A program made the position numbers and the translations under genes. From NCBI GenBank assembly GCA_009760855.2, contig WPIO01000010.1, positions 8,287,501-8,351,500 of the forward strand: a stretch of DNA of 64,000 nucleotides, given 5' to 3'. The notes below the pieces were generated by a model that was not told the origin of the DNA, searched no databases, and saw nothing but the letters and a program-made list of their open reading frames with translations. The DNA is from Cristatella mucedo. Its lineage: Eukaryota; Bryozoa; Phylactolaemata; Cristatellidae. Below, one piece after another: positions 23,953 through 34,123 of the stretch (its first letter is position 1; the number at the start of each line of letters is the position of its first letter).

Positions 23953-25998
23953 TGTGTGTATGTGTGTGTGCAAACATTTGTGGTCGCACTCACTTGTGTG
24001 AGTGGACACTATTGTGAGTAGACACTGTTGTGTGAGTGGGCACTATTGTATGCATGCGTATATACGCGCTGCAAGAGTTGCTCATGATTGCTTGCTTGTG
24101 ACACTTGCTCTTTTTTTAGGGAAAATCCTTGCAACCAATGATGAAGTCGTGCAAGTAATGACAGCTTATAAGAGCTTACTAGGTGACTTGTCAGCACAGA
24201 AGTTACCAAAAGGTGTCTTGTATCGCAAACCTTTTGCTTTGGCTGTGTGCCCTAGAAGTATGTGCTCGGTTGAACAGATATTTTATTGCTGCTCTGCCAC
24301 CGAAAGTCGTTTAGGCTTTCGAATTCTCAACAGAGAACTCCCCAGCATAGCACTCACTCAGTCTCTGTAGCTTTGTGGAATTGCAGATGGAGGCACACAC
24401 ATCTTGCTCTACCGTGTTTTTATTGTAAGGGAACCGTCGATTATATAGTTTTGTAGCAAGGATAAGCCGTGCCTGTAGCCGATCCTGCTGAAGCTGCTAC
24501 AGTTAATGCTGTGCGACCACCGGCTGCCTGCACAGGCCAAGGGCGGGTGTTGGGGATTCATCAGCAAGTCACACATTCACTTCCTTTTGCCTGTACTGCT
24601 TTGCAAACAGTTGCTCCGTGGCTTAGACTTTCCTTAAAACTGCTTTTAGGTGACGTCTTGTTGGATCTCAACGTATCGTCTTCGAGCAGGAAAGATCTTG
24701 ATGCGAACCTGGCCGATGATCTGGCTGGCCTTGGTAAGAAATCTCACATGGTTAGCAGTTACACCAGGATTCTGTCAAGGCTGCAATGAGTTGGGCAGTC
24801 CTGGATTTTGCCTGTCCGCCATGATATGTACTCGGATCCAGTGAGCAAGTCTCATTCCTTCCTAGTGCAGTCAGCTAAGATTAGACATTTCTAGAAAGTG
24901 TAGAAACAGTGTTCGTCATACAAAGTCCTATGCATTTCCCATCTTGCCCTTGCATTTGGCACATCCACTAACCCACTACCTCCTCACTCACCACTCATGC
25001 ATACGTGTGTTTACATGCATGCACCCACACACACATTCCTACACATGCATATGTGCATCGTGCAACAATACGGGTTTGTATGTGTGGGTGTGTGTGTTTG
25101 TGTGTTTGTGCTTATGTGTGTGCTCGAAAACGTATGCGCATGTATGCCCACATGCACATCCATGTTCTTTCAATCCCACAATTGTTCAGTGTTATTAAGG
25201 ACCCATCGAACATTTTTCAACAGGACCTGCTGTTGTCGGTTCGGTAAGACCCGGAAGATATTTTCTGGCCGTTGTTATGCCAGACACAGACTACATCCCA
25301 TGAATTGGAGTTACAATCTGTAGGCTTTATCTCCCTACTTGCACTACTATCTCGTCCAACACGAGCCATTTTGGTTTTTGTGTCATGGCTTTTTTTTGCT
25401 CGGAAATGCCAGTCAACTCACTTCGGGTGTGCACTTCGTCGTCGATGAGCTGGTTTTCATGCCTCTACAAATGTGCACAGCGATTCGCCGTGTTTGTTTG
25501 GTTTCAGACCTTGGCGGTGGGGCTGCTGCCGCTTCGGGGAACAGCTCAGCTGGGGCTCTAGGGCTGCCAGCTGTCTCAGCCGCTAACGACATCTTTGCCG
25601 ATTTTGCATCGGCTAGCACCGACAGCAGCCCAGCTCAGCCACAGCTGCCGCTGGGGACGCCAGCTGCTGTACGTACAGACCTGTCGGCGGCGCAGGCGTC
25701 CAGTGCACTGTCATTACTCGGTGGTGGACTCTTCGCTTCAGCTCCCGTGACCGTGTCGCCGCTGCTCCACGCCTCACCATTTGGCCTCACTGGTCCCACT
25801 GTCCCCACCACTGCAGTACCGTTGCAGCGTCCCGTAAGTGAATCGCTCAGCTTCTGCCAGAGGTGCTTCTGATAACTGGTGGCTGCTGTATTTGAGTTTC
25901 TGGGCTTATGTGCACACTGGTCTGGAGCTTAAACCACAGTTTTTGCTGCTACTTTGAGCTCTGCTGGTGCTACGAGCACCCATGTTACGCCAAAGCAG

Positions 25999-26053
<55 letters not shown>

Positions 26054-29000
26054 CTCTTTGTCTTTCAGATCTCTCTGCCAGCTCTGCTGCTCAGATGTGC
26101 TGCCTGTGCCTGGGGCTTCTTGTTCATGAGTCGACCTTATTTAGAGGCCACTGCCGTGCACTCGTGCGTGCTGTGCTAGAGCAAATCGATGTTTGGTCCT
26201 GCTCTTGCCTGCCTTAGACGGGTGCTTATCTTGCTTGTATGGCGGATTTCAGCAAAACGTGAGCAGTGCTGGTTCGGCAGCGTTCACTGGAGCCAGTGCA
26301 GGGTTGTTTTCATTCGAGAGTGAAATGAGGACCACAGCAGACGACAGTGCATTATTATCGTCCATCAGTGGCCCGCTGCTCTCAAGTGATCCATTCCTGG
26401 CTCCGCCGCTGCAGCCGCTGAGCAGTTCAGCCGCAGGTAAGGACAGCAAGTGGTGACGGTGACTCCGAGTGCTCTTAGATGAGCTAGACACACTGCAAGC
26501 AACATGCTGTCCTTGTTTTCTGCTCGGCTGACGTGATGCCTAGCTAGAAAGGGCCATGCGCGCTGCCAGTGTGACCACCGATTGTTCTTGCTTGGCTAGT
26601 CAGCCATAAGGGTAAGGTGTTCGCACTTCACGACCCTGCAGTGGGCGAATCTTTGTTCCCCTCTGCAAACAGGGTTACAGCCAGCTAAGGCTCTTGTGTT
26701 GCTATATAAACGAGGCTGTTGAATCAGCCGGCTGCTGCTTTTACTTCTCATCCCCGTGTTACATATCTGTGCAACCTATTCCGTCCTCTCTCTGCCGATG
26801 TTCATAGTAAAAGTAATCTTTGACAGTACATGTGTGCAACCATTTTTTCAGGAACATTTTGTGGAAGGCATGCAGTTGTATATATACTTATATTTTGAAT
26901 AGTTTAACAAATTATTGTACCTCAGCCGGAGGAGCCCTGCCCTGCCGGGGACCACGAGGGCTACCCCTGCCTCCCGGTTTAGGAGCAGGGACCACACGGC
27001 TTCCTACCTGGAAATGGCGTCCGAGACCCACAGCTGCCACCGCAGCTGCAATGCCGTCGGTTCATTGCGTGACAAGCCGAGCTCCGTTAGGGAGGCTTCA
27101 TTATCCGGCCACCAGCCACCCAGGGCACCGACCAAAAAGAGCCTCACCACTGCCAACCGGAGCCAGTGGTCAGGAAAGGCCGGGCTATGGCCTCGTACTT
27201 ACCAACCTTTTTTCGGTTTACCACCAGGGCATCCTTGCTGCCGTCAAACAGCACCGTTATGTTGACTATGATCGTGTCGGTGCCGTTGTCGGTGACCAGG
27301 TCCGGCTTTCAAGCCGGACCCCCGGTGAGCAGGAAGGCTCGACCTGCCGAAAGACAGGATAGCACGGTGGCCGGAAGAGCCCGATTAGGTGACCCGGAAC
27401 ACGTTTTGACGAGCCATTATTGCATGCAGCATCAGCCGGCAGTGGCTTAGGACATAGCAGATGGTCTCAGCCTCAGTGTGCCAAAAGTATACTGTCGACT
27501 ACAGATATGAGTCCACCCCTGAATGGGTGGCAAAAGCATGTTTTCTGTAAATCAGGAGGGGCTGCTTATATCAGAAATGGAATGAAAAAAGGAGAATCGA
27601 GCCTTCTTAGTAGCTAGCTAGCTACACGGGTGCAATGACTTCATTAAATTTGTTTAGAATGCTTAGCCGGTATGTTTAATACAATTTTTGTGCTGAAAAA
27701 GCTGCTTTTAAAAAAGCTCCCACAGTTGCTTTTTTAAAAGCAACTGGGAGACAGCTCCTGTCTTGGATAGGAATCGGACGTGATGGCTAGCTGTAGAAGC
27801 AGTCTTCTGGATGAAGCTTTTAAAATTGAGGCAGCTGTCGAAAAGGACAACTAAATTTTGAGCACGAGGTGATGGTCGCACAATAGCATCACCTATTAGA
27901 AGAGCAAAGCCTTTTAATCCAGCCACATGCTTAGGGTGTCCTATGAGCAGCAGTTCGGTTTTATCATCATTTAATTTCAGTAAGTTTTCCGGCATCCAGG
28001 ATCGAATATCGGCAAAGCAAGCGTTCAGTTTCTCAGTTGCTGCAGCAGATTCCGACGGTTTGAATGACAAATACAACTGAGTATCGTCAGCATAAAAGTG
28101 ATATCCTATTCCATGGGCCTAAATCACTTTTCCCAGAGGTCGAGTATAAATGGAGAACAGCAAGGGACCGAGTACAGACCCTTGAGGGACTCCACAGGTG
28201 ACCCGGCTCGCGTGTGAGACCTGATCCCCACACGACACGGATTGAACTTTAGCCTTTCGTTTGTGATTGCTTATTCTAATCATGCTTGCGGATCTCGACC
28301 TGCAGTTGAAGTCTCAGTAAGTGCGAGTCCTTTTGCTCACCTACGGTGTGCGATGTCTCTATGTCAGTATGTCATGCCGAACGATTTCCATTCAAGACCT
28401 GAGTGTTCGCAACGAAGTGCATACCATGTCTCGAGCTAATACTCGGACCATCTTCCGGACACAGCTAGTGCCTACTGAAAATATCTAGTAGTTATTAAAA
28501 AGCGCATGTGAGGCGTGCAGTCGACAGAATGCTCTGGCTTGCAGCTGGAAGGTCTGATGCTACCAAGAGAAATCCAGATTTTGAAGCGCTGGAGAGGAAG
28601 ACTTACGCTCTTCAAGAATTGGATTCGTTCGGCAAAAACCTGCTAGAGAAATCTAAGCCGACCGCGCAGGTTATCGCTCCGTGAGTATCATGGTAGAAGC
28701 GCAGTCAGTTGGGTGATGGTTCGAAGTGGCGCAGCGACTGCTGGAAAGTGACGACTGCGCCGTGGCTAGTGTTCAAGTGTGTTCAAGTTCTCAAGTGTGT
28801 CGTTTCCTGTCCTGCCACTTACTTCGCTTTTGCGCTGTATGTGCCTCACCTGCCCAAAGCTTTTCTCCATCGCTCTGCTGCAGGCCACAGCCAGCTCCTG
28901 TCAAGCTAACGCTAAATCAGCTCAAGGCCACTACCACACCCGCAAATGGCACCGTTGGTGCTGCAACGGCATTGGCGGTCCCCGGTGCTTCGCAGGAAGT

Positions 29001-31226
29001 TGCTGCGCTTACCAACATTTTCGTCAACCTAGAGTCGATACAGCCAGGTAAATGCAATGTTTTTTTCCTAACCAACGTGGCCGCGGCGGTGCTCAATCAG
29101 CATTGTCCACCATCTTCGCACCGTTCGTTTGTTCTGCCAGCTGCGGTTGCCAAAATAATTCTGGGCAAGGTTATGTCGGCATAACTCTGGCTTTGAAATG
29201 TTGTTTTGGATGCCACGAACCTTTATAGTTGCATTTTAAGCCTGCAAGTGAGTAGATGTTATGTTGCTTATTATTCATTTGCTAGCCAGCTGCCTTCAGA
29301 CGGGTAAGGTCATTTGCCTGCATAGCTGTGGTGCAGTGGCAATTATTACCAGAGTACCATTTTTGTTTGAGTACCTTCTGTACGACTAGCTTGGGGTGTT
29401 TATGGAATCTGGCATTTACTTGCTTACCAAACCTGGGGTTAAATAAAAAGCGCAGCCGTTACAATAGGCAAGCCACTTTATTTGCATGTTGACCATGTGC
29501 ATGTCACCCCTAATCATATTATTCATTTTGTTTGTTTTTCAAGCATGATTTTACTTACCATTCAATTGCATTTCACTTTGCAGCAAATGTAAAGCGCCTA
29601 GAAAGAGATTAAGTTCTCTGAGGGCGCTTTATCAAGTGCATTATTATTATTATTAAGCTGAATTGTTCCACCATGGCTGTCAAGCTTGCATGCTAGGCTT
29701 GTTTTTTTTTTTGGGTCAATGCTGCTATGCCTAGACAGCTTGTAAGCTCTTTTCGCCACTACGAATTCGATACTCACTATTCTATGCTCGTCGGGAGCTG
29801 GCCTCTTTTGACACACGAGGTAGTTATGCGAAAGCTTGAATGTATGTCTGGCCAAAGCCGTACCTGAGTCGGCCAACAAAAAGAATAATAATAATAATAA
29901 TGGTATGGTCGAGCCAACAGCCAAGTTTCCATAGCAAGCAGCGGCCTCACTTTCCCTCGTCAAAGGAAACTTGTGACTTGATGGCCGTTAGATGCCCCCC
30001 TCCAGCACTGGTGGTGAGCATCATCGCAGCAGCTGTCCTATGCCGGTGCACTAGATCGCTGGGTGCTGCTGCTAACGCCGTACATTCCGTTTCCAAGCGA
30101 TGCGACACAGTACTTTATAATTATAAAACATTTGTATAGCACTTCGAAGACCGAATCTCTTTCTAGGTACTGTACATGCTAAGCCATGAATAGTCAGCGA
30201 AGTCAACCGAATGCACAGCAGACGTCCCTGACCCGTCCCCGAGACCGTGCTACCAAAATATTTATTTAGCAGCGACCAAGGCAACAGTCGTACTTAACAC
30301 CTGAGCTGCTCTTGGAGGGGCAATCTCCTACCGACTTTCCCTGTGTGACTCCAAAACACACAACACGGACATTGAGGTTGTTGGGTATCTGTATCATAGA
30401 TAGACAGCCACGATCGACTCAACTTCGCCGTGGGACCACTTGTCAGCCTGCATGAAACAGTTGGCCAAGCGCCATTGCTTGGCGGGGAGCTATGCTCAAA
30501 AGAGTGGGCTTTTCGTCGAGCATCTGCGCTCGTCTTCCCACTCATCGCCTCCTTGTCCTTACTCTGTGCTCGCACTGTTTTGCTATTTATCTACAATAGC
30601 GGTGCATGTCTTCATGCACACCACATGTGTTATGCTGGCTGTACTGGCACCTCGACGGCGCAGCGGTCGCCGTTGTGCCGTACAAACTCGTCTGCGCCTG
30701 GGGTAATCGATGCGTCTTTTGCTAACCTCGCAGGTCCGCTGCCGTCACTGACGATCTACGAAAAGAATAAGATGAAAATGGTCTTGCACTTCGGTAAAGA
30801 CACACCACGTCCGGATATCCTAGTTATGGTGCTTTCAATAATGAGCTTCAATGCATCGTCCGTCAAGAATCTCACCTTTCAGGCAGCCGTGCCCAAGGTA
30901 GCAGCCGCCGGCCACCCGACCCGGTGAAGAACGCGCCCCACTGCGATAGGCCTGTGCTGATTGTCGAGCCCTGTGCATCATTTGCCAAGTGCAGCGCTGC
31001 CTCTCTTTCCACGCTGCCACCATTCGGCAAGCCCCCCCCCCCCCATTAAGAGCTAGAGGTCGAAGGAGCTGTCCTTTCGGGCTTTATTTTGCCAGTGATT
31101 GCTATTCTGTCGCTCAGATTTCGGTTTGTGCGTTTGTCTTGTGTGTGTGTGTGTGTCTTTGTGTGTGTGCTTTGTGTATGTGTGTGTGTGTGTGCGCGTG
31201 TGTGCCTGTGTGTGTGCGTGTGTGTG

Positions 31227-31288
<62 letters not shown>

Positions 31289-32296
31289 CGATGTTAGTCG
31301 GTAAGATCGTGGCCGTGCTGCTGTTGTAGTCCATGAAGATTAAACTGCAACCAGCGTCTGCCACCGAGTTGCCTGCTTACAATCCTATACTTCCTCCCAC
31401 GGCTGTAACACAAGTCATGTTACTGGCGAATCCTAGTAAGGTAAGGCTCGGAGAGCAGTATAAGCTGCCTGCTTGCGCCCGAGTTTGTTTTCCTTGCTAC
31501 GAAGCGGTTAGGCAATCGCTTTCGTGCCCCAGCCATTTTCTTACTCTTCTTCTACCGTTCTGCCGATTGTGCTCGCTTGTCGCATGCGGTGCAGGCACCA
31601 TGCGTGTACAGTAAGTCCCCTACTTACAAAATAGATAGGGACCGGAAAGCCTGTCGTAAGTCGAATTTTCATAAGTCGATAATGGTATATGATAGCCGTC
31701 AATACCTATAATGCACAGCTGGCAGACATCGTTTTCTCCTTACTGTTTGTAGCGTTGTCAAATCTACTGATCATGTGTAGATTTTGAAAGTTTTCTTGGA
31801 TACATTTTGATTTCAATTTTTCGCGTGGCCGTGGCCGAGTCCGTCTCTCCGAATTTGTGTAAGAAGTCGAACCGTCGTACGTCGGGGGGGGGCTGACTGT
31901 AGTTTCCTGGTGATATGGGGGAAGACAGCGCGACTCACAGGCCGTGCATAACGACCATACATTCATTTCTTCTCTTCTGCTATGTCTAGAATACCATGTT
32001 TAATAATTTGGCTTATGATTCTCATCGAGTTGTGCAGAGTACAATCATTTTTGCTGCATCTTGTGCAAGCATTTACTCATGCTGCTACTAATGCTGTCAT
32101 TGCCCTTTGTCTGCTAATTTTGCTGAGTCATTGTGAGCCTCACCAATGGCCGGTTTTTTTTTTTTACTGCTCACCTCCAGTATTGGTTCTTATACATTGA
32201 CAGGAGAAAGTGAAGCTCAAGTTCAAGATCAGCTACGTTCTGGACGGGGCAGCCATCACAGACACCGGGGACGTGCTCAACTTCCCTGATTCGTAG
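10497..32296 (+). CDS. GGA: GGA-family clathrin adaptor (VHS-GAT-hinge-GAE), complete, 15 exons
   Basis: GGA proteins are monomeric ARF-dependent adaptors that load cargo with acidic-dileucine signals into clathrin carriers at the trans-Golgi. Exons: 10497-10536, 16638-16798, 18723-18821, 21255-21473, 23450-23668, 23751-23835, 24120-24182, 24650-24733, 25508-25833, 26253-26436, 28545-28680, 28884-29047, 30734-30897, 31330-31440, 32204-32296. They total 2148 bp (715 residues and TAG), all junctions in phase, all introns GT-AG. VHS is about residues 14-145 ([33 protein letters not shown]). GAT is about 174-300 ([20 protein letters not shown]). The hinge is about 300-585, Ser/Ala/Pro-rich, with a clathrin-box-like LLDLN in exon 8 and DIFADF in exon 9. 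GAE is about 590-715 ([33 protein letters not shown]). The length is close to vertebrate GGA1-3. Which vertebrate paralogue it resembles most cannot be told; an invertebrate single-copy GGA is likely. Confidence 0.95.
10985..11215. repeat. (CT)n-rich low-complexity tract
   Basis: CT runs interrupted by CC, CG and GCTC across about 230 bp in GGA intron 1. The Leu/Ser-rich frames are artefacts. Confidence 0.9.
11355..11515 (-). repeat. SINE-1 (tRNA-derived), copy
   Basis: Reading the minus strand: a tRNA-like head with B box GGGTTCGAGTC, then a body with CTTTATTGCCCA, CTTCTGCCGCTA and GAGGCTGTCGATCAGCTGA. It is followed directly by a LINE-A tail. Confidence 0.7.
11518..11722 (-). mobile_element. 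LINE-A 3' tail
   Basis: It starts with (TAA)n at 11522, then the 3' hairpin GAGAACTTAATCTCT inside GCGCC...GGCAC, then the UTR ending near CACCAAATGCTG. It is in GGA intron 1. Confidence 0.7.
12712..12800. repeat. (GT)n interrupted microsatellite
   Basis: GTGTGT runs with GCAT interruptions. Confidence 0.9.
13405..14768 (-). mobile_element. LINE-A copy with partial RT, frameshifted
   Basis: The minus-strand RT segments are [34 protein letters not shown] and [12 protein letters not shown] (14389-14679), then [21 protein letters not shown] (14234-14473), [17 protein letters not shown] and the tail [18 protein letters not shown] (13620-14122). Several frameshifts split them. The active-site box reads YAND, not YADD. 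The 3' UTR ends with (TAA)n at 13400-13430. It lies in GGA intron 1, opposite to the gene. Confidence 0.85.
14772..15012 (-). mobile_element. LINE-A 3' tail, second copy next to the 13.4-14.8 kb one
   Basis: An (ATA)n start at 14778, the 3' hairpin with GCCATCAGAGAAGCTCATTC and a UTR ending in GGACCCACCAAATGCCGTC. It abuts the 5' truncation point of the longer LINE-A copy. Confidence 0.65.
15340..15435 (-). mobile_element. LINE-A 3' tail fragment
   Basis: Contains ATACATTTATATAG, AAAGAACTTAATCTCTTT and GGCACTTTGCATATGGTGCA, the characteristic LINE-A tail, truncated after about 100 bp. Confidence 0.6.
15436..16637. other. 3' part of GGA intron 1, unique sequence
   Basis: No conserved coding, RNA or repeat was recognised. 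Several C-runs occur around 16860-16920, just after exon 2. Confidence 0.45.
16638..18821 (+). CDS. GGA: GGA exons 2-3: core of VHS domain
   Basis: Exon 2 (16638-16798) and exon 3 (18723-18821) encode the helical VHS core. Exon 2 ends at LFALM/GTGAGC and exon 3 starts [13 protein letters not shown], giving the continuous family pattern 'ALxVLExCxxxCGKRF'. Between them lie a T-rich intron, a short LINE-like tail near 18040-18110 and an almost pure AT segment (18240-18460). Confidence 0.93.
18238..18460. repeat. Almost pure AT tract with inverted repeats
   Basis: TATAATTATAATTATAATTA-type repeats, able to form many hairpins. Nearly no G or C over 220 bp; in the GGA intron before exon 3. Confidence 0.9.
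18990..19340 (-). mobile_element. LINE-A 3' part, right half of an interrupted copy
   Basis: The minus-strand reading [17 protein letters not shown] and [20 protein letters not shown] continues the copy at 19978-20280. The two halves were separated by the insertion at 19341-19977. Confidence 0.75.
19341..19977. mobile_element. Palindrome of two LINE-B 3' ends, nested inside LINE-A
   Basis: 19372-19668 (plus) and 19684-19975 (minus) are near-identical LINE-B 3' ends in inverted orientation meeting near 19676. Both contain TGGAACTCGCTTCCACAATT or its reverse complement, GAGACGAAGTCTGTTGGCTA and GTGGAGTTACAGATGGAG or their complements. The whole unit interrupts a LINE-A copy. Confidence 0.8.
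19978..20225 (-). mobile_element. LINE-A, left half of interrupted copy
   Basis: The minus-strand reading [20 protein letters not shown] and [18 protein letters not shown] stops where the palindromic insert begins; the next residues of the family are found at 19340. Confidence 0.75.
20226..20315 (-). repeat. SINE-1 head fragment
   Basis: The minus strand has TGGGTCTTAGCCCAGGGATAA and a B box TGTTCGAGTCC followed by TTCAGTGGTCGATC, as in the 5' half of SINE-1. The body is missing. Confidence 0.55.
20316..21254. other. GGA intron 3, unique part
   Basis: No coding or full repeat copy seen. 21020-21080 has a weak tRNA-like look (GGTAGGTTGCACGGAGGCC) but no A/B-box pair. Confidence 0.4.
22395..22552 (-). 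repeat. SINE-1 (tRNA-derived), well-kept copy
   Basis: Minus strand: GGTGTTAGCGCACGGATAAG (A-box region), GGTCGTGGGTTCGAGTCC (perfect B box), then CTTTATTACCAACTACAAGC, CTGCTGCTATATAAATGAGG and GACTCAGCTAA. The best representative of the family in this window; in a GGA intron. Confidence 0.75.
23018..23165 (+). repeat. SINE-2 copy with LINE-A-type 3' hairpin
   Basis: GAGGTGCTCGCCTTTAACGA, TGGGCTGGAGCCCCGTGGCA, then GTGAAGCACCTGCATAGGGA and TTAAGTTCTCTTAGGGTGCT. The last part is the LINE-A tail hairpin. Confidence 0.65.
23887..23972. repeat. (GT)n microsatellite
   Basis: TGTGTG runs in the intron between GGA exons 6 and 7; (GT)n also occurs at 25077-25125. Confidence 0.9.
24290..24402 (+). 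mobile_element. LINE-B 3' end fragment
   Basis: CCACCGAAAGTCGTTTAGGC, TAGCTTTGTGGAATTGCAGA and TGGAGGCACAC match the last 100 bp of LINE-B. In the GGA intron after exon 7. Confidence 0.6.
26000..26062. repeat. (CT)n microsatellite
   Basis: About 28 CT units in the intron between GGA exons 9 and 10. Confidence 0.95.
26598..26732 (+). repeat. SINE-1 copy, diverged
   Basis: Plus strand: CATAAGGGTAAGGTGTTCGC, CACTTCACGACCCTGCAG, a degraded B box, then TTGCTATATAAACGAGGCTG and TTGAATCAGC. Confidence 0.6.
26925..27405 (-). mobile_element. Relic of a non-LTR retrotransposon with R2-like endonuclease domain
   Basis: On the minus strand one frame reads [18 protein letters not shown] and [18 protein letters not shown], which matches the PD-(D/E)XK 'PDL-VVDVTV ... 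K--KY' core of restriction-like endonucleases in R2/NeSL-type LINEs. Another frame continues [18 protein letters not shown], the usual 'VGALG-WDP-N' C-terminal block. Frameshifted and truncated. It is more GC-rich than its surroundings. The plus-strand ORF of 180 codons here is its shadow. Confidence 0.55.
27697..28245 (-). mobile_element. LINE-B RT fragment
   Basis: Minus-strand reading [40 protein letters not shown] and [15 protein letters not shown] is nearly identical to the 43-44.5 kb copy. The RT box lies at about 28080-28110, and [10 protein letters not shown] maps to about 28150-28200. Truncated at both ends; in the intron before GGA exon 11. Confidence 0.8.
27726..27747. repeat. Short perfect palindrome
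   Basis: GTTGCTTTTTTAAAAGCAAC, with 9-bp arms, next to the truncation point of the LINE-B fragment. Confidence 0.7.
29475..29657 (+). mobile_element. LINE-A 3' tail
   Basis: GCATGTCACCCCTAATCATA, GCGCCTAGAAAGAGATTAAG and TTCTCTGAGGGCGCTTTATC, ending in (ATT)n at 29641-29656. A clean example of the 3' hairpin. Confidence 0.75.
30112..30185 (-). mobile_element. LINE-A 3' tail fragment
   Basis: ATAAAACATTTGTATAGCAC, CGAATCTCTTTCTAGG and GTACTGTACATGC; about 70 bp only. Confidence 0.55.
30734..32296 (+). CDS. GGA: GGA exons 13-15: GAE (gamma-adaptin ear) domain
   Basis: Exons 30734-30897, 31330-31440 and 32204-32296 encode the C-terminal ear, which in the family binds accessory proteins such as rabaptin-5 and gamma-synergin. 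Landmarks in order are [55 protein letters not shown] and [13 protein letters not shown], then a TAG stop after FPDS. A pogo-like MITE lies in the last intron. Confidence 0.93.
31140..31288. repeat. (GT)n/(GTGC)n microsatellite
   Basis: GT runs with a GTGC tetramer stretch at 31228-31260, in the intron before GGA exon 14. Confidence 0.95.
31609..31899. mobile_element. pogo/Tigger-like MITE
   Basis: The element begins CAGTAAGTCCCCTACTTAC and ends GGGGGGGGCTGACTG. The outer bases (CAGT...ACTG) are inverted and both ends are flanked by TA. Internal GTCGTAAGTCGAATTTTCAT is the usual subterminal sequence of pogo/Tigger-type MITEs. About 290 bp, in the last GGA intron, no coding. Confidence 0.65.
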
Positions 32297-33354
32297 GATG
32301 AACGTATCTCCTACCATCAGCAAATGCCACCAAGACACTCCCACTCCCGCTGCGGGACAGTCTGTGCAGACGGAAGGCTTTCCGCAAGCCAAGCCGAGCT
32401 GAGGAGCACGATCAAGTCGAGCAACCGACAGCCATTTTTTAATCGTACCCCAACGTTGCGTAGCATGTTGCTAAGCGACAAACTTTGATGCCTTGACTAC
32501 GGCCCGTTTTGGTCGCGACTGAACATTGTGCTAGGACCACTGAAGGTCCTGAAAGGCTGCTGCTATAGACTATGGCTGCAGTTGGCGAACTTTATGGAGC
32601 CACACTGGTCATCGAGCAGCCAGACCTGCTGATTGTAGAGAATTTCTGCATGCTCACTCGTGTGCCGCGCCCTGTGGGCAAACGGTTCTATGGTGTGTTG
32701 AGAAAGCTACAAATGTATGTGCTTATCATGCCGGTGAAGCAATAGGCAGTGCATGGAAAAGGCATCCTGTTCGGTAGACTCGGTTAGAGAATTCTCCAAG
32801 GATTCTAACCAATATGGGCCCGGTCGAAATTTGTTGCAGATACATAATGGGAATACTTTTAAGAAGGGTGGGCTGTATCGAGATGAAGGTGAACAGTATT
32901 AACCGTGTGTGAATTAGAATTCGGTGTAAATTGCATATGGTTTAGAAGATGTTTACTTATAACCTTCCTTTCGTGTCTAATACGGGTTACTGTGGCTAGT
33001 ATTACTGTTTTTGCTGTTCCTTTGAGTTGTATTAGTGGGATGCCCTAAATTCGTGCCGTTGCCTATATCAAGTTGTTGGACATGGGTGTCGCATGATGCT
33101 GCCGCAGGTTCAGCCATACTGTCAGCAAAATATGAGTTTACCGTGGATGCACCTGCAACCAGAGTCTTGACCAATGCCTGAGTCGTTAGCCCGATGGGTC
33201 TTACGAATCCCTAAGATCTGCATGCATTGCTAAAAAATAGCTTCGAGATGATTTGGTAGTAATTTCAAATTACATGGTGTTGTTTTTAAAGTATATTTTC
33301 CAACTTCTGTGGCATTCAGCTTGCTTGCTTTGCTGGTTAGGCCCAGTAGTTTAG

Positions 33355-33475
33355 ATGTGTGCCCCGACCAAGGTGAAGGTGAATATATTTTACGGCCAAA
33401 GTTGGGGGGCTCAAGTGCAGTGGCATGTATGAAGCACCTGAATAGAGATTAACTTCTCTCAGGGTGCTACACAAA
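33355..33475 (+). repeat. SINE-2 copy
   Basis: Head relic at 33355-33420, then GGCATGTATGAAGCACCTGA, ATAGAGATTAACTTCTCTC and AGGGTGCTACACAAATGAAT. Confidence 0.6.
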
Positions 33476-34123
33476 TGAATCATATATTTGAAAATTGACT
33501 GCAGAGTTCTGTCCAGTCGCTGGCTAGCTCCACCCATTTGTTGAGCTATGAAGTACTTGGCTGACCATTTTCTGAGGGATGTAAAGCAAGCGGATGTGGC
33601 TATCCAGTGATTAGCAGGACTTTTCCAGTTTATTTTCTGGAGAATTCGCAGGCAGATATTAATACACAATTCTCGCCACAGCTGTACGAGGAGTGCGTTG
33701 TTAAAGCCGAAAGTGGATCACAGTTATTCGTTGGACCCAGCCAGATCGTGTGACTTTTAGGGCTTCCATTATCAGCCTGCTCCCAGAGTTTAGCACAGCA
33801 AATTTCGCCTAGCTAACTTTAGCAAACGCCAGATTTGGGAGCCGATCACGGTGCGGCTGATCACTCTTGATCGTCGATAGTAGTAGAGACAAGAACTTGC
33901 CATGGGAATGAATGGTAAAATGAGCCATAGCTTGTATTTTTGGGAAATATGCCTACATGCAAGCCGTGTTGATGCCGGGTGGTTTACTGGGCTGGTATTT
34001 TTCGAAAACTTTTCCTACCAGTTCTCTCGTAAGACTAAGACTTTTAACTTTAGTTTTTTCCTCGGAGCAATATTCCACCAGTGTTATGTATTCTCGTGTG
34101 GTTGACATTATTCTCGAGGCAGT

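Noticed and set aside
25339-25872. Separate 177-codon gene
   Set aside because: It is GGA exon 9 (25508-25833) with intron on both sides.
26820-27362. 180-codon plus-strand ORF as an extra GGA exon
   Set aside because: It is the shadow of an R2-like relic on the minus strand, and exons 10 and 11 already join in phase.
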